Positions 36,396 to 45,890 of a stretch of 55,024 nt of DNA are shown in pieces. Position numbers and translations under genes: made by a program. Source of the DNA: Lachnospiraceae bacterium (GTDB lineage Bacteria; Bacillota; Clostridia; Lachnospirales; Lachnospiraceae); the NCBI GenBank assembly GCA_902363665.1, contig CABJAW010000023.1, positions 1 to 55,024 on the forward strand. The letters run 5' to 3'. The notes below the pieces were generated by a model, which worked only from the letters and a program-made list of their open reading frames with translations, did not search any database and had not been told where the DNA came from. Each line of letters opens with the position of its first letter. Position 1 is the stretch's first letter.

Positions 36396-36450
36396 TTCAA
36401 AAATAAATTCCCCGAGCGGATTCAGAACTGTCCGAATCCGCCGGGGAATT
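36396..36450 (-). terminator. Intrinsic terminator after the phosphofructokinase gene
   Basis: AATTCCCCG (36406-36414) pairs with CGGGGAATT (36442-36450), with an inner CGGATTC/GAATCCG stem. TTTATTTTTG follows on the minus strand. Confidence 0.82.
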
Positions 36451-36472
36451 GTGCTGCGTCACAGCATGATTT

Positions 36473-38134
36473 TTATTTCTGATGCTCCAGAGCAAGTGTA
36501 ACCGTAGTGATATCGCAAACCTCTGTCGGTCCGTAATACTGGATTGCACCCGGGTATACGAAGCAGGTGTTTGCTGCCCACTCTTTACGATGAGCCTCGA
36601 AGTACTTGAACGGAGCGCCGTCCAGCTCAACGAGTGCTTTCTTAATAACCGGCTTGTCCTCTCCGTGTCTTCTCTCGATGTTCATCATCTTGGTGATCGG
36701 CATACCGCCTGCAACCCACTCACTTGCCGGTGCGGACAGATTGGAAACCTTGGAAAGGTATCCTGTGTAGCCGTACTGGATCAGCATGAATGCGTTGTAT
36801 CCAAGGGAATAGCAGTAATCCGCATCAAAGTTTGACGGGAATGCACATCTTCCTTCGTATCCAAGGAAATGATGAAGCGGATTGAACTTGCCGTTGTATG
36901 TACCAGCTGCTCTTCTTGCCTCCAGCTTATCCTTTACAAGTGCGGAGAAAAGCTTCTCAGACTCGATCAGGGATACCTGTACGTTTCCGTGCGGGTCTCT
37001 CTCCAGGAACAGCTGCTGCTGAATTGTCTGCGGAAGAATTGCAAATACATCCATGGAAGCCTTTGTCAGACCTTTCTCGATGAATGCATACTTGTCAGCC
37101 CAGCTCGGAAGTGCATTGAACTCGTCTGCCTTGCTTCCTGCAAGGAGCTCATTGATCTCCTGGATCAGTACGGAGAACTCCGGTACGAACTCTACAACGC
37201 CCTCCGGAATGATCGCTACACCAAAGTTCATTCCGTTTGCTGCACGATCTGCTACAGAATCTGCGATGTAATCAGCGATCTCAGAAAGAGACATCTTCTT
37301 CTCTGCTACTTCCTCAGAAATCAGGCAGATGTTCGGCTGTGTCTTCAGTGCACACTCAAGTGCAACGTGAGAAGCGGAACGTCCCATAACCTTGATGAAG
37401 TGCCAGTATTTCTTTGCAGAGTTGCAGTCTCTCTCGATATTTCCGATCAGCTCGCTGTAGGTCTTGGTAGCGGTATCGAAACCGAAGGAGCACTCGATAT
37501 CGTCATTCTTCAGGTCGCCGTCGATGGTCTTCGGGCATCCGATTACCTGTACGCCGGTATTGTGTGCTGCAAAGTACTCAGCCAGAACTGCTGCGTTTGT
37601 ATTGGAATCGTCGCCACCGATGATTACGATTGCGGTAATGCCATGCTTCTTGCAGACCTCAGAAGCAACCTCAAACTGCTCCTCTGTCTCCAGCTTTGTT
37701 CTGCCGGAACCGATGATATCAAAACCGCCGGTATTTCTGTACTCATTGATATATGCGTCATCGAAGATCACATACTTGTCCTCGATCAGTCCGCTCGGGC
37801 CGCCCTTGAATCCGTAAAGAACGTTCTCCGGATTGGTTGCCTTTAATGCATCATACAGACCGCAGATAACGTTGTGTCCGCCCGGTGCCTGTCCGCCGGA
37901 AAGGATAACGCCTACTACCTGCTTCTTTGCTGCAGAAGTGTTCTGACCCTTTTCAAAAGTGATCTCATTCTTTCCGTAGGTGTTCGGGAAAAGAGCTTTG
38001 ATCTTGTCCTGGTCTGCAACACTCTGGGTTGCCTCTCCTTCCTTTACACAGATATCGGCGATGCCGTGTCTGAGCATTCCCGGAAGTTTCGGAGAATATT
38101 CATATCTTGCTTTCTGTAATGGTGAAATATTCAT
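36473..38134 (-). CDS. pfp: Diphosphate--fructose-6-phosphate 1-phosphotransferase
   Basis: This enzyme phosphorylates fructose-6-phosphate reversibly with pyrophosphate in glycolysis. I used ATG 38134, with AAAGGAGA upstream, giving 553 aa, the length of the long PFP group. Markers are [16 protein letters not shown] near 190 and [10 protein letters not shown] near 213; the Lys in the latter replaces the Gly of ATP enzymes and marks pyrophosphate use. [14 protein letters not shown] lies near 260. The gene has its own promoter and terminator, as expected for a highly expressed housekeeping gene. Confidence 0.95.
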   Translation of the reverse strand: MNISPLQKARYEYSPKLPGMLRHGIADICVKEGEATQSVADQDKIKALFPNTYGKNEITFEKGQNTSAAKKQVVGVILSGGQAPGGHNVICGLYDALKATNPENVLYGFKGGPSGLIEDKYVIFDDAYINEYRNTGGFDIIGSGRTKLETEEQFEVASEVCKKHGITAIVIIGGDDSNTNAAVLAEYFAAHNTGVQVIGCPKTIDGDLKNDDIECSFGFDTATKTYSELIGNIERDCNSAKKYWHFIKVMGRSASHVALECALKTQPNICLISEEVAEKKMSLSEIADYIADSVADRAANGMNFGVAIIPEGVVEFVPEFSVLIQEINELLAGSKADEFNALPSWADKYAFIEKGLTKASMDVFAILPQTIQQQLFLERDPHGNVQVSLIESEKLFSALVKDKLEARRAAGTYNGKFNPLHHFLGYEGRCAFPSNFDADYCYSLGYNAFMLIQYGYTGYLSKVSNLSAPASEWVAGGMPITKMMNIERRHGEDKPVIKKALVELDGAPFKYFEAHRKEWAANTCFVYPGAIQYYGPTEVCDITTVTLALEHQK

Positions 38135-38168
38135 TGCTAAGTCTCCTTTTATAATTATTTCCATAAGA

Positions 38169-38197
38169 ATTCTAATACATTTTCGTTAAAAAGTAAA
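38169..38197 (-). promoter_or_regulatory. Promoter of the phosphofructokinase gene
   Basis: Minus-strand -35 TTTACT (38192-38197) and -10 TAGAAT (38169-38174), 17-base spacer, about 35 bases before the ATG. Confidence 0.55.
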
Positions 38198-38251
38198 CGG
38201 GTGGAAGATAAAAACTTTCTATGATTTTCTGATATATCCGGTAAATCTGAA

Positions 38252-38277
38252 AGAGGGCTGCCATACGGCCGCCCTCT
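38252..38277 (-). terminator. Hairpin after the lipocalin-like gene
   Basis: AGAGGGC-GCC arms pair with GGC-GCCCTCT around a four-base loop. It lies 38 bases beyond the stop at 38316. The T-run (TTTCAGATTT) is imperfect. Confidence 0.6.
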
Positions 38278-38315
38278 GATTCTTTATATCCTGCTTATCA
38301 TCCTGCTTTTTTCTG

Positions 38316-39122
38316 TTATTCAGCTTCCGTTGTTTTTTCAAAATAAACCAGATTGTTTATCTCCGGCTCCTCGCCCTCTTCTGCCATAGTATATTCTATA
38401 TTTCTCAGAGTACCGGTATCCTGCAGATTCAAAGTCAGTTTATCCGGGCTTAAAAATACTCCGAAGCTAAATGCATCCTCATCTACATTTACAAGTGTCA
38501 GGGTCTGCCCCTCCAAAGTGCCCTTCAGCTCTGTCTTCAATGGTTCTTCGTCATGAAGCGAATCTTTCATTTCCAGTGTTGCAGTACCGTCCTCTGCAAT
38601 CTGAAGTGTTGCTTTCAGACCGCAGTCATTGGCTGCCATTGTCATTTCATCATATTCCACCGCACAGGCTTCCCACACTCCTGCAAAATCCGATAACGCA
38701 GCTTCCTCTTCGGATGGTTTGCCTATGATTGATGACCAATCCGTTGCCTCTGGTTTCTCTCTTCCGAAGCTCATGATCGTTCCGCCCTCATCTCCGACAA
38801 GATATCCGTCTTCTCCCATTGTAAGAGAAATATCTTCTGTCGTATCCGAGTGCATGATCACCGCTTCTCCGGAAATATCATACGTTCCCTTTTCCTCATC
38901 CTCTCCTGTCATTGCCAGCTCCCATGTATCATCATCTTTAAAATCCAGAACGCCTTCAAATCCCATATCTGCCGGAGACAGAGACATTCCTTCTGCCTCA
39001 ATCTTTACAAGATACCAGCTGCCCGCAACATCCTCTTTTGTCAAATCTGCTGCCATTGCACTTGATGCGATCATTCCGATCAGTAAGCTTGTTGCTGCCA
39101 AAATACTCATCATCTTTTTCAT
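38316..39122 (-). CDS. Exported protein with two lipocalin-like domains
   Basis: The 268-aa protein has a classical signal peptide (KK, hydrophobic core, cleavage after AMA near residue 24). The mature part holds two similar beta-rich domains of about 100 residues each. Each starts with a Gly-x-Trp-type motif (GSWYLVKIEAEGM; GVWEACAVEYDEM) and runs through alternating short strands. This is the pattern of lipocalin-like domains found in many secreted clostridial proteins. It is very acidic and ends without an anchor. The ligand is unknown. AAAGGAGA precedes the ATG. Confidence 0.7.
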   Translation of the reverse strand: MKKMMSILAATSLLIGMIASSAMAADLTKEDVAGSWYLVKIEAEGMSLSPADMGFEGVLDFKDDDTWELAMTGEDEEKGTYDISGEAVIMHSDTTEDISLTMGEDGYLVGDEGGTIMSFGREKPEATDWSSIIGKPSEEEAALSDFAGVWEACAVEYDEMTMAANDCGLKATLQIAEDGTATLEMKDSLHDEEPLKTELKGTLEGQTLTLVNVDEDAFSFGVFLSPDKLTLNLQDTGTLRNIEYTMAEEGEEPEINNLVYFEKTTEAE

Positions 39123-39172
39123 ACGTTTGCATCTCCTTTCTTTTTTGACGTTTCATTTTGCCTTTATCGTTT

Positions 39173-39210
39173 CGTATTTCGAAAAAGCTCTTATACAATC
39201 CCGAAATACG
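39173..39210. other. Inverted repeat between two exported-protein genes
   Basis: CGTATTTCG (39173-39181) and CGAAATACG (39202-39210) are perfect arms. It could end the LRR gene transcript, but no T-run follows. Confidence 0.4.
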
Positions 39211-39216
39211 GCGATA

Positions 39217-40254
39217 TCACATTCCATATTCCCTCAAAATTTCAGACACATCAGGAATCGAAGTTTCCTGCAGATGACACTTCCCCCTTTGTATCTGCGT
39301 CTCTTGCACGATCAGAGAAGCTCCCCATGGTCCGAGCTTCATCATGAAACCTTGTATCTGCTCATCCGTTGTCTCCTCCGGCACAAGAATGACTGCCTTA
39401 TCATTGTTCAGATTGGTCAGACTACTTTCCAGAACCGCCGGATCACAAAACTCCAGGCATACCGTTTCCAACGCCGGATTCGAAACAAAGGCCGTCGCCT
39501 GCAGCCTTTCAACTCCACTTCGGATATGAACCGTTTTCAAACTTTCATTTCCGATAAATGCGCCGCTGTCAATTTCTTTTGCACTGATACAAAGCTCTTC
39601 GAGTCCTGTATCGGAGAAGCACTGTATTCCGATACGGTCAGCCTGATCCTTATACCACACCGTTTTCAGACTTCTGCACTGGCCAAACAGATAATTATCC
39701 ATATGACGCACACCGTTCACAAAAATTACAGTTTTCAATCCGGTACACTCCCTGAACACACCTTTGTTTGTAGTTTCCAGCGGAGCATAACAGATCACTG
39801 TTTCCAGATCCTGACAGTAGGAAAATGCACTGTCCTCAATCGACCTGAGTGTTTCCGGAAGGATCAGGCACCTCATCGGAACCCAGTCGCCTTCCTTCTG
39901 ATTCGTCATCATTTCGGAATGAAGATAATCCCTTGTGCCCTCAAATGCATGATAAGAAATATTTTCCACCGGTATTCCGCCAATTGAGCGTGGTATGATG
40001 ACATCCACCGCATCTCCTTTATACTTCATGATCGTTCCCGTATCAGGATCAAATGCGAAGTCCTCTTCCGGCAATGGCTCATACGGCATAACTACAAGAT
40101 TCTGATTTATAACCTCTGCTGCCTTTTTGGTATCCTCTGTCTGGCCACTGTAAAAACCATCAGCTTCCGATTCTCCTGTATTTTCTTTTCCGGCGGCCAC
40201 ACAGCTACAGCATATTATTATAATACCTGTCAGTAAACGGATTCTCTTTTTCAT
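39217..40254 (-). CDS. Surface lipoprotein with BspA-type leucine-rich repeats
   Basis: The 345-aa protein has a lipoprotein-like signal (basic start, IIIICCSC near residues 12-19, with Cys residues where lipid could attach). From about residue 80 it carries BspA/LRR_5-type repeats, recognisable as IEDSAFSYCQDLETV, NYLFGQCRSLKTV, IDSGAFIGNESLKTV and similar units. Such proteins are usually displayed at the cell surface and bind host or bacterial proteins. It follows the zinc-ribbon/tandem-repeat gene by 24 bases, with GGAGG before the ATG, so they are probably one operon. Confidence 0.78.
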   Translation of the reverse strand: MKKRIRLLTGIIIICCSCVAAGKENTGESEADGFYSGQTEDTKKAAEVINQNLVVMPYEPLPEEDFAFDPDTGTIMKYKGDAVDVIIPRSIGGIPVENISYHAFEGTRDYLHSEMMTNQKEGDWVPMRCLILPETLRSIEDSAFSYCQDLETVICYAPLETTNKGVFRECTGLKTVIFVNGVRHMDNYLFGQCRSLKTVWYKDQADRIGIQCFSDTGLEELCISAKEIDSGAFIGNESLKTVHIRSGVERLQATAFVSNPALETVCLEFCDPAVLESSLTNLNNDKAVILVPEETTDEQIQGFMMKLGPWGASLIVQETQIQRGKCHLQETSIPDVSEILREYGM

Positions 40255-40278
40255 GGCACACCTCCGTCTGATGCGCTT

Positions 40279-41406
40279 CTACAGTGCGTCGTTCCAGTCA
40301 ATCCGATCCCCGCAATTCGGACAGAATTTCGGTATTTGATCTGTATTTTCCGGCGTCCACCCACACTTATCACAGCGGATCTGCTGACCGAAAGCCGGCG
40401 TCTCTCCAGGCGGTGCGTAATTTGGCTGGTATCCCTGTGCCCCTCCAGGCGGCGCATAATTCGGTTGATATCCCTGTGCTCCTCCAGGCGGTGCGTAATT
40501 CGACTGGTATCCCTGTGTTCCTCCCGGCGGTGCGTAATTCGACTGATATCCCTGTGCCCCTCCAGGCGGTGCGTAATTTGGCTGGTATCCCTGTGCCCCT
40601 CCAGGCGGTGCATAATTTGGCTGATATCCCTGTGCCCCTCCAGGCGGCGCATAATTTTGTTGATATCCGGCTCCATATCCCGGCGGCGTATAATTTGGCT
40701 GGTATCCGGCTCCGTATCCCGGCATTTCTCCGGACGGCGCATAGTTTGGCTGATATCCTTCCTGCGCGTATGCAGGATTTCCGGTACCGCTATCAGCCAC
40801 CTGCGTTCTTCCTGTTAATGCTGCAATGATCCGGTTTCCGAGATTCTCTGTCTCCATAATCCGTTCTCTGTCCTGCTCCGGTATAGAAAAAGTCGTCAGC
40901 TGAAGTGTCATTTCATCAAACCATGGTGCATTCACAGACAGTTCAATTTTATAATCATACGAATATTTATATCTCGGCGGATTATAGCTCTGGTTCTTTC
41001 CTTCCGTATCCTTATAATATTCCTCCGTCCGATTCTGGTTCACATCCAAACGGCAGCCTGTGATCTGTGTCAGATTCAGAATATCCGGATTTTCTTCCAC
41101 GCTCAGCTTGCTGGCAATTGCAAACCAGCCTTTCGTTTCGTCAATATAAACCTGCCTGGCGCTGCCCTTAAAGCTCTTGGTAATCTGGAACTGCTGTATC
41201 TTTTTCTTATTTTCTTCACGGTCTTCCAGCTGCTTTCTAATGTCCTCCACTGTGCTTTTTCTTCTGTCTGTAAACCAGACTGACAGCTTTGATGCACAAT
41301 CTTTACATAAATTACCATCATTCAGTTTACGGTTTCCAAGAAGACCTATCTCTCCTCCACAGATCGCGCATTCTTTTTTTTCAAACATCTTCCCTAAAAA
41401 TCCCAT
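40279..41406 (-). CDS. DUF4428-like / zinc-ribbon protein with GYQPNYAPPG tandem repeats
   Basis: The 375-aa protein starts with a treble-clef-like zinc site (CAICGGEIG near 17, CKDC near 36) typical of DUF4428 proteins. A soluble domain to about residue 195 follows. Next comes a low-complexity tail of Pro, Gly, Tyr and Asn-rich 13-residue repeats (GAQGYQPNYAPPG and variants, about 220-335), and a final zinc ribbon (CDKCGW ... CPNCGDRIDW). No signal peptide or membrane segment is present. GGAGGACG precedes the ATG. Tyr/Pro/Gly repeats of this kind can drive multivalent association. The function is unknown. It is co-directional with the LRR lipoprotein gene. Confidence 0.75.
   Translation of the reverse strand: MGFLGKMFEKKECAICGGEIGLLGNRKLNDGNLCKDCASKLSVWFTDRRKSTVEDIRKQLEDREENKKKIQQFQITKSFKGSARQVYIDETKGWFAIASKLSVEENPDILNLTQITGCRLDVNQNRTEEYYKDTEGKNQSYNPPRYKYSYDYKIELSVNAPWFDEMTLQLTTFSIPEQDRERIMETENLGNRIIAALTGRTQVADSGTGNPAYAQEGYQPNYAPSGEMPGYGAGYQPNYTPPGYGAGYQQNYAPPGGAQGYQPNYAPPGGAQGYQPNYAPPGGAQGYQSNYAPPGGTQGYQSNYAPPGGAQGYQPNYAPPGGAQGYQPNYAPPGETPAFGQQIRCDKCGWTPENTDQIPKFCPNCGDRIDWNDAL
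40404..40760. repeat. 39-bp tandem repeat inside the zinc-ribbon gene
   Basis: Six near-identical 39-base units encode G-A-Q-G-Y-Q-[PS]-N-Y-A-P-P-G, flanked by two or three shorter diverged units. Unit differences are mostly silent or Pro/Ser changes. It is prone to slippage, so copy number likely varies between strains. Confidence 0.85.
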
Positions 41407-41511
41407 TTCCGTCCTCCTTTCTTTGTAATGTACTCTCGGGGTCTTTTCTGCACTTGCTTTTGTGACCGCTTTTCTGTCAGTTGCACCCGAATTTCATCAA
41501 CGTATAAACTG

Positions 41512-41536
41512 TGGATATTCGCAATCCGCTTCTCTG
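41512..41536 (+). repeat. Partial palindrome core copy
   Basis: GTGGATATTCGCAATCCGCTTC keeps loop and right arm of the interspersed core; the left arm is shortened. It lies in the 140-base gap between two zinc-ribbon genes. Confidence 0.55.
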
Positions 41537-41547
41537 TCCAACCCTGG

Positions 41548-42060
41548 TTAAATGATCTGGTCGCAGAAATCGCACCTGCAGACTCTTCCCTTCACCGTAC
41601 GCTTCTTTGCTCCGCAATGTGGGCATATTTTTATCTCATATATCTGATCCTCTACCTGTTTGTTTGATGCTATGATTTCTAGACTGCCCGATTCAAGATC
41701 CGGTTTCAGGTTTTTCAGATAACCCTTTTGAATCAGCAGCGTGATTTTCCTGACTATATTTTTTCCAAGCTCCTTCTCCAGCTTTTCAAAACGAACTTCG
41801 TCTTCCTCATAGTAATAAAACCACCCTGCAATCTTCTGTGCACTCCGGCAAAATAGTATGTTCCGTATAATTCTTACGATCGGCCAGATAAACAATCCGG
41901 TCATCAGTATTGCCAAAACAATATCCAGTGCTTCTTTTCCGGATCTTATATAATCAATCAGCACAGATCCTGCAGATGCTGCAAAAATGGCACAAACAAC
42001 CAGCCACAGATATGATGTCTTTTTTATTTTTCCGGCTTTATTTCCCAGGTATGAATTCAT
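41548..42060 (-). CDS. Membrane protein with C-terminal zinc ribbon, unknown function
   Basis: The 170-aa protein has two membrane segments near the N-terminus (about 16-34 and 45-67). A cytoplasmic stretch that looks like a small winged-helix-type fold follows (EKLEKELGKNIVRKITLLIQKGYLKNL), then a C-terminal zinc site (CPHCG ... CRCDFC). GGAAAGGAAC precedes the ATG. I do not know the family. It lies upstream of, and in line with, the DUF4428-like and LRR genes. Confidence 0.65.
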   Translation of the reverse strand: MNSYLGNKAGKIKKTSYLWLVVCAIFAASAGSVLIDYIRSGKEALDIVLAILMTGLFIWPIVRIIRNILFCRSAQKIAGWFYYYEEDEVRFEKLEKELGKNIVRKITLLIQKGYLKNLKPDLESGSLEIIASNKQVEDQIYEIKICPHCGAKKRTVKGRVCRCDFCDQII

Positions 42061-42170
42061 CCTTTTGTGTTCCTTTCCTTTTTTGTTTCTTTATGTATAC
42101 ATTATATGGTGTTTTCTGCATGTATCCTATCCTAAAATTAGTACTCTTTGCAATAATTGGCAAATAAAAT

Positions 42171-42800
42171 TCAGTATCCTTTAATTACCAGACCACACTC
42201 TCTTGCCGCCACGGCCAGCTGTGTACGTGATTTGAAATCTGTTTTTTCAAGCATCTGCTTCACATACTTTCGTACCGTCCATGTCGAAAGGTGAAGCGTA
42301 GCTGCAATTTCTTCATCTGTGTCCCCACACGTAAGCTCCCGCAGCACCCGAAGCTCCTGAGCCGTAAACTCATGTCGGAACGCCTGTCCAAGAACCGGAT
42401 CCGGTGTAATCTCCGGGTAAATCTGTTCTCCCTCCATGATCCGATCTAAAATAGAAAGAATTTTTTCAGCCGAAGGCTCCTTGTACCAAAAGCCATCCAC
42501 GCCGGCTGCCCTTGCCCTGCTCACAAATTCACACTCCGGCTGACTCGTCACAATTACAATTTTGATTCTTGGATACGTTCTTTTGATTTTTTCTGCTGCA
42601 AGCAAGCCACTCGCATGCAAAGCGGTACAAACATCCATAATAATCAGATCCACTCTCCTGGTCAGACAGAATAATTCTGCCATGGATGCGCTTTCAATGG
42701 AACCTGCCACCGCATATCGTCCGCTTTCCTTTATGAAAATTTCAAATAAGGCCCTTGTCATCGGGTCATCTTCTACAATCAGTACCTGTACCGGTATCAT
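42171..42800 (-). CDS. LuxR-family response regulator
   Basis: A 209-aa two-component regulator. The receiver domain (1-120) has the acidic pair DD at 11-12, phosphoacceptor Asp about 55 in LIIMDVC, and Lys in FWYKEP. The LuxR-type helix-turn-helix (about 148-205) shows FTAQELRVLRELTCG and the recognition segment IAATLHLSTWTVRKYV. I used ATG 42800, with GGGGGA upstream; it lies within the 3' end of the sensor gene (35-base overlap). It is the last gene of a sensor-sensor-regulator operon. Target genes are unknown. Confidence 0.9.
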   Translation of the reverse strand: MIPVQVLIVEDDPMTRALFEIFIKESGRYAVAGSIESASMAELFCLTRRVDLIIMDVCTALHASGLLAAEKIKRTYPRIKIVIVTSQPECEFVSRARAAGVDGFWYKEPSAEKILSILDRIMEGEQIYPEITPDPVLGQAFRHEFTAQELRVLRELTCGDTDEEIAATLHLSTWTVRKYVKQMLEKTDFKSRTQLAVAARECGLVIKGY

Positions 42801-44067
42801 AATCTGTTCCCCCTTTCTCCGGCAGATCAAGGATCAGCATAAACCGCGGCTGCGAAAGAATCTGCAGCATACCGCCATACTCCTCGATCCGCACTCGCAG
42901 CGTTCCAAGACCGCCTCCCTCTATAATTTTCCTCTGTGGCTGTCGCCCATTATTTGTAAATTCTGCAGTCAGGCTGTTATCCGGATGATAGAGCAGGTGG
43001 ACATTTAGTGTATCTGCACCTGCATGACGCACTGCATTTGTCAGCGCCTCCGCAGCAGCCAGTGCAAGAAGCTCCATCCGTCCGCTTCCTATCGGAAGCT
43101 TACCCTCAACCTTAATTTTTACCCCTGCCGCTGTCGCCGAATTTACCAGCCGCCCCCATTCATCCGGCTCTTCCGGCATCTGAATTTCTTTCTTCAGAAA
43201 CATCGTAACGTATTTCCATTTATTCAAAACCTCCGACGATGTTATTTTTCCATCATTCTGAAGCAGAAATGCTCTCGACAAAAGAAGCGCCTGTCCCATT
43301 TTTTTGTGAATCTGCATTTTTGCTTCCAGCACTTCCCTGCTTTTCACATAATCGTCCATATTCTGTTCATACCGATGCAGCCGCCGGTGAAGCTTCCGCA
43401 TCTGCAAATTGCTCTTTTCCAGCGCCTCTGACAATTTATATAATTCCGAAACATCCACTGCCGTCATCTGAATAATCTCCATATTCCCTGCCTGTAGCAC
43501 CTTCCGCTCAAATGTCCAGATTTCCTGGTTCTCAAGCCGAAAACAGGGGCGGCTCTCATACATCAATATCTCCGCATTGATATCCGGCTGCTGATTTTGG
43601 AGCATATTCCAGAAAACCTCCGAGTCCTGCAGATACTGTCCCGTCAAATCCATACACAGTTGTTCCATTTTATAATTTGCCAGCAGCAAAAATCCATCTG
43701 CGGTGGAAAAACACAGCCCCATCTGCAGATGCTCTGCACTTTCCTTTATTGCTGACCGGTTCAGCGTAGTATGATAACAGCGCACCGTATTCCAGATTGC
43801 CGCGGCAGTTCCTGCTGTGATCAGGACAAGAATCAAGAAAAGACATGGAATCATTCTTTCTTCCGAAAGGTATACAGCCCCTTCTGCACCAGGCACCCCT
43901 GATGAAATCCATTGTCTCTTCCATTTGCGCAAAATCAGAATAAGTGTCATTGTCAGAAGCAGCAGTAAGATCCGCTTTTTTCGCACATGCTGGCTTCTGA
44001 TCGCAAGCTCCATCAGAAAGCAGCCGAACTGAAGTAAAAACAATGCATAGCATATCATCATGACCAC
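42766..44067 (-). CDS. Sensor histidine kinase (LuxR-regulator partner)
   Basis: The protein has three hydrophobic segments near the N-terminus (about 3-20, 32-47, 72-92), a PAS-like middle region, a coiled coil, then MQIHKKMGQ with the likely phosphoacceptor His near residue 254. The HATPase domain has the N-box EALTNAVRHAG near 340-350 and the G-box EGGGLGTLR near 383-391. The F-box and D-box are less clear. The start is uncertain: GTG 44067 has AGAGGA six bases ahead, and ATG 44061 follows. It lies between the 7TM sensor gene and the response regulator. Confidence 0.82.
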   Translation of the reverse strand: MVMMICYALFLLQFGCFLMELAIRSQHVRKKRILLLLLTMTLILILRKWKRQWISSGVPGAEGAVYLSEERMIPCLFLILVLITAGTAAAIWNTVRCYHTTLNRSAIKESAEHLQMGLCFSTADGFLLLANYKMEQLCMDLTGQYLQDSEVFWNMLQNQQPDINAEILMYESRPCFRLENQEIWTFERKVLQAGNMEIIQMTAVDVSELYKLSEALEKSNLQMRKLHRRLHRYEQNMDDYVKSREVLEAKMQIHKKMGQALLLSRAFLLQNDGKITSSEVLNKWKYVTMFLKKEIQMPEEPDEWGRLVNSATAAGVKIKVEGKLPIGSGRMELLALAAAEALTNAVRHAGADTLNVHLLYHPDNSLTAEFTNNGRQPQRKIIEGGGLGTLRVRIEEYGGMLQILSQPRFMLILDLPEKGGTDYDTGTGTDCRR

Positions 44068-44110
44068 ACCTGTTCCTCTATCCGTCCCTATCACTGTCTA
44101 TGCACCTCCT

Positions 44111-45784
44111 TCATATATTCCCGGAAAAGATTCCCAACCCTGATTTGCTTTTATTCATACAGAGTTCAATCCTTCTCATATCCTCTCCCTCATATACCCG
44201 ACAGACTCCTCCAGCCTCTCTCCAGACCGCCGGAAGCTCCGGCAGAGCTTTTTTCTTTGGATGATCCATCTGCATACGAAGACGAATGCCCTGTGCATCT
44301 GCATGCAGGTCAAGCAGCAAGGAATCCGTCTGTTTCAAAATATGCCAGATGATCTCTCCAAACGCATCATAACAGGCAATCATAGCCGTGGCATCAATCA
44401 TTCCATGGCACTCACTGCGAAAAGAGCAGCTTCGCCCGTATAGCCTGATACTTTCCACAGACTCCAAAATACAAAACTCCAGTTCCTTTGCTTCCATCTG
44501 ATCTGAGTTTTCTGCCAGAAGGCGCAAATTACTCCGGCGCTTAATATACGCACTCAAAACACAGATCTGAGCAATTCGGTCCGCATCACATTCCACGGAT
44601 GACTGAAGCAACTCTTCCAGCCGATCCAGCCAGACAGAAATTTCTCCTGCTACCTGGTCATACAATCGATTCTTTTCTGTAATATGCAGCTGTTTTTCTT
44701 TCAGAATCAGCTCCGATTTCAAAAGCTCATTTTTTTCTGACAGCCGCGCCCCCGTCTTTTCCAGCTTTTCGGTATAGCTGAGTATCTGGCTGATATCCTC
44801 CCACCAGAAAACACGGCCATTTGTAATTTCATCGCCGCTTAATTTTTTTCCCTCCAGAATTGTTCCCATATGCTCCAGATCCGTAATCATTTTTCTTGCA
44901 TGCGCCTGTGGTGCCGAAATACTACCTGAGCTGCAATAGATCTTTCCGTCACGGTCTGTAATCTGTGCTTCAATATCAGATATTTCAAAAAGAAGTTCAA
45001 AATTTGAATTCGAACGAATCATTCCACTTTGAATACAGCTCTCCAGCAGCAGAATAATAAATCCACAATCCACAGCTGCCAGATCATATATTATGATCTG
45101 CAGACAATATAATGCCGTAAACACTAACGCAGCAGCAAGCACGAGCAATGGAAGTTTTCCGATCCAGCCTCTTGACGGAATACGGAATCTGCGCAGTAAT
45201 CCAATCATATAATACAGCCCAAGCAGAATATCCCACCCCAGGACAGCCATATACAAAATGCCGTATGTATACTGTTCATCTGAAAACGGCTGACCTTCCG
45301 GAAACCGGAAAGCCAGCTGATGAAAATCGTTTGTAAATACCGCCAGAATCAGGAAAACCGCCGGCAGATACAGCAGCTTCATTCGTGACGGCATCTCGTA
45401 ATATTCTTCTTTTCCCAGATACGAAAGAATAAATACGCCAAATAATGGAATTAAAATCATCGGGATATAATAGGTGTACCATAAATAACGTTTTACCACG
45501 AGATCGGAAGAAAAAAACATCCACTTACAGGTGCGTACATACAGCCAGAATACCACCAGCGCACCAACAGCAAGAAGATATTGACGGACCTTCTTCTGCA
45601 TAATGCGCTGACGGACCGATATCATCCACATAAAAACAAAACTGATATGGATCAGATGCCTGCTGAACTGAACGATGGTCTCCAAAAAAATAGTTTCAAT
45701 ATTCCTGGCTGCTTCTTTTGCAACGTATGCATATACAAGAAGTATCAATGTACCGATTGCATAACCTGTTTTTCTGCGGTTCAT
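44111..45784 (-). CDS. 7TM sensor protein, degenerate histidine kinase
   Basis: The 557-aa protein starts with about seven membrane segments (residues about 5-250) of the 'histidine kinase N-terminal 7TM' type. A PAS-like region follows, with SSGSISAPQ and RVFWWEDIS, then a coiled coil. Its C-terminal domain resembles a kinase dimerisation and ATPase fold but lacks the normal N-box and G-box, so catalytic activity is doubtful. I used ATG 45784, with AAGGG eight bases upstream. It is the first gene of the operon and may act as the ligand-sensing partner of the next kinase. Confidence 0.75.
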   Translation of the reverse strand: MNRRKTGYAIGTLILLVYAYVAKEAARNIETIFLETIVQFSRHLIHISFVFMWMISVRQRIMQKKVRQYLLAVGALVVFWLYVRTCKWMFFSSDLVVKRYLWYTYYIPMILIPLFGVFILSYLGKEEYYEMPSRMKLLYLPAVFLILAVFTNDFHQLAFRFPEGQPFSDEQYTYGILYMAVLGWDILLGLYYMIGLLRRFRIPSRGWIGKLPLLVLAAALVFTALYCLQIIIYDLAAVDCGFIILLLESCIQSGMIRSNSNFELLFEISDIEAQITDRDGKIYCSSGSISAPQAHARKMITDLEHMGTILEGKKLSGDEITNGRVFWWEDISQILSYTEKLEKTGARLSEKNELLKSELILKEKQLHITEKNRLYDQVAGEISVWLDRLEELLQSSVECDADRIAQICVLSAYIKRRSNLRLLAENSDQMEAKELEFCILESVESIRLYGRSCSFRSECHGMIDATAMIACYDAFGEIIWHILKQTDSLLLDLHADAQGIRLRMQMDHPKKKALPELPAVWREAGGVCRVYEGEDMRRIELCMNKSKSGLGIFSGNI

Positions 45785-45861
45785 CCATCCCACCCTTTAT
45801 TCTTTATTTTCTGTTCTTTATTTTCTGTTTATTGTTTTTTATGTCTTCATACTTTACTCAC

Positions 45862-45890
45862 ATTATAACATTGATACATATTGTTGTCAT
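45862..45890 (-). promoter_or_regulatory. Promoter of the sensor/regulator operon
   Basis: Minus-strand -35 ATGACA (45885-45890) and -10 TATAAT (45862-45867), 17-base spacer, about 70 bases before the start at 45784. Confidence 0.65.

Noticed and set aside
40251..40742. 163-aa minus-strand frame rich in RRLEGHRDISQI repeats (and plus-strand frames over the same stretch)
   Set aside because: These are out-of-frame readings of the 39-bp tandem repeat in the zinc-ribbon gene. A 39-base unit keeps every frame open, so length is no evidence of coding. They lack suitable start signals.
40404..40760. Regular repeats that could be taken for a CRISPR array
   Set aside because: Units are directly adjacent without unique spacers and encode an in-frame peptide repeat; no cas genes are near.
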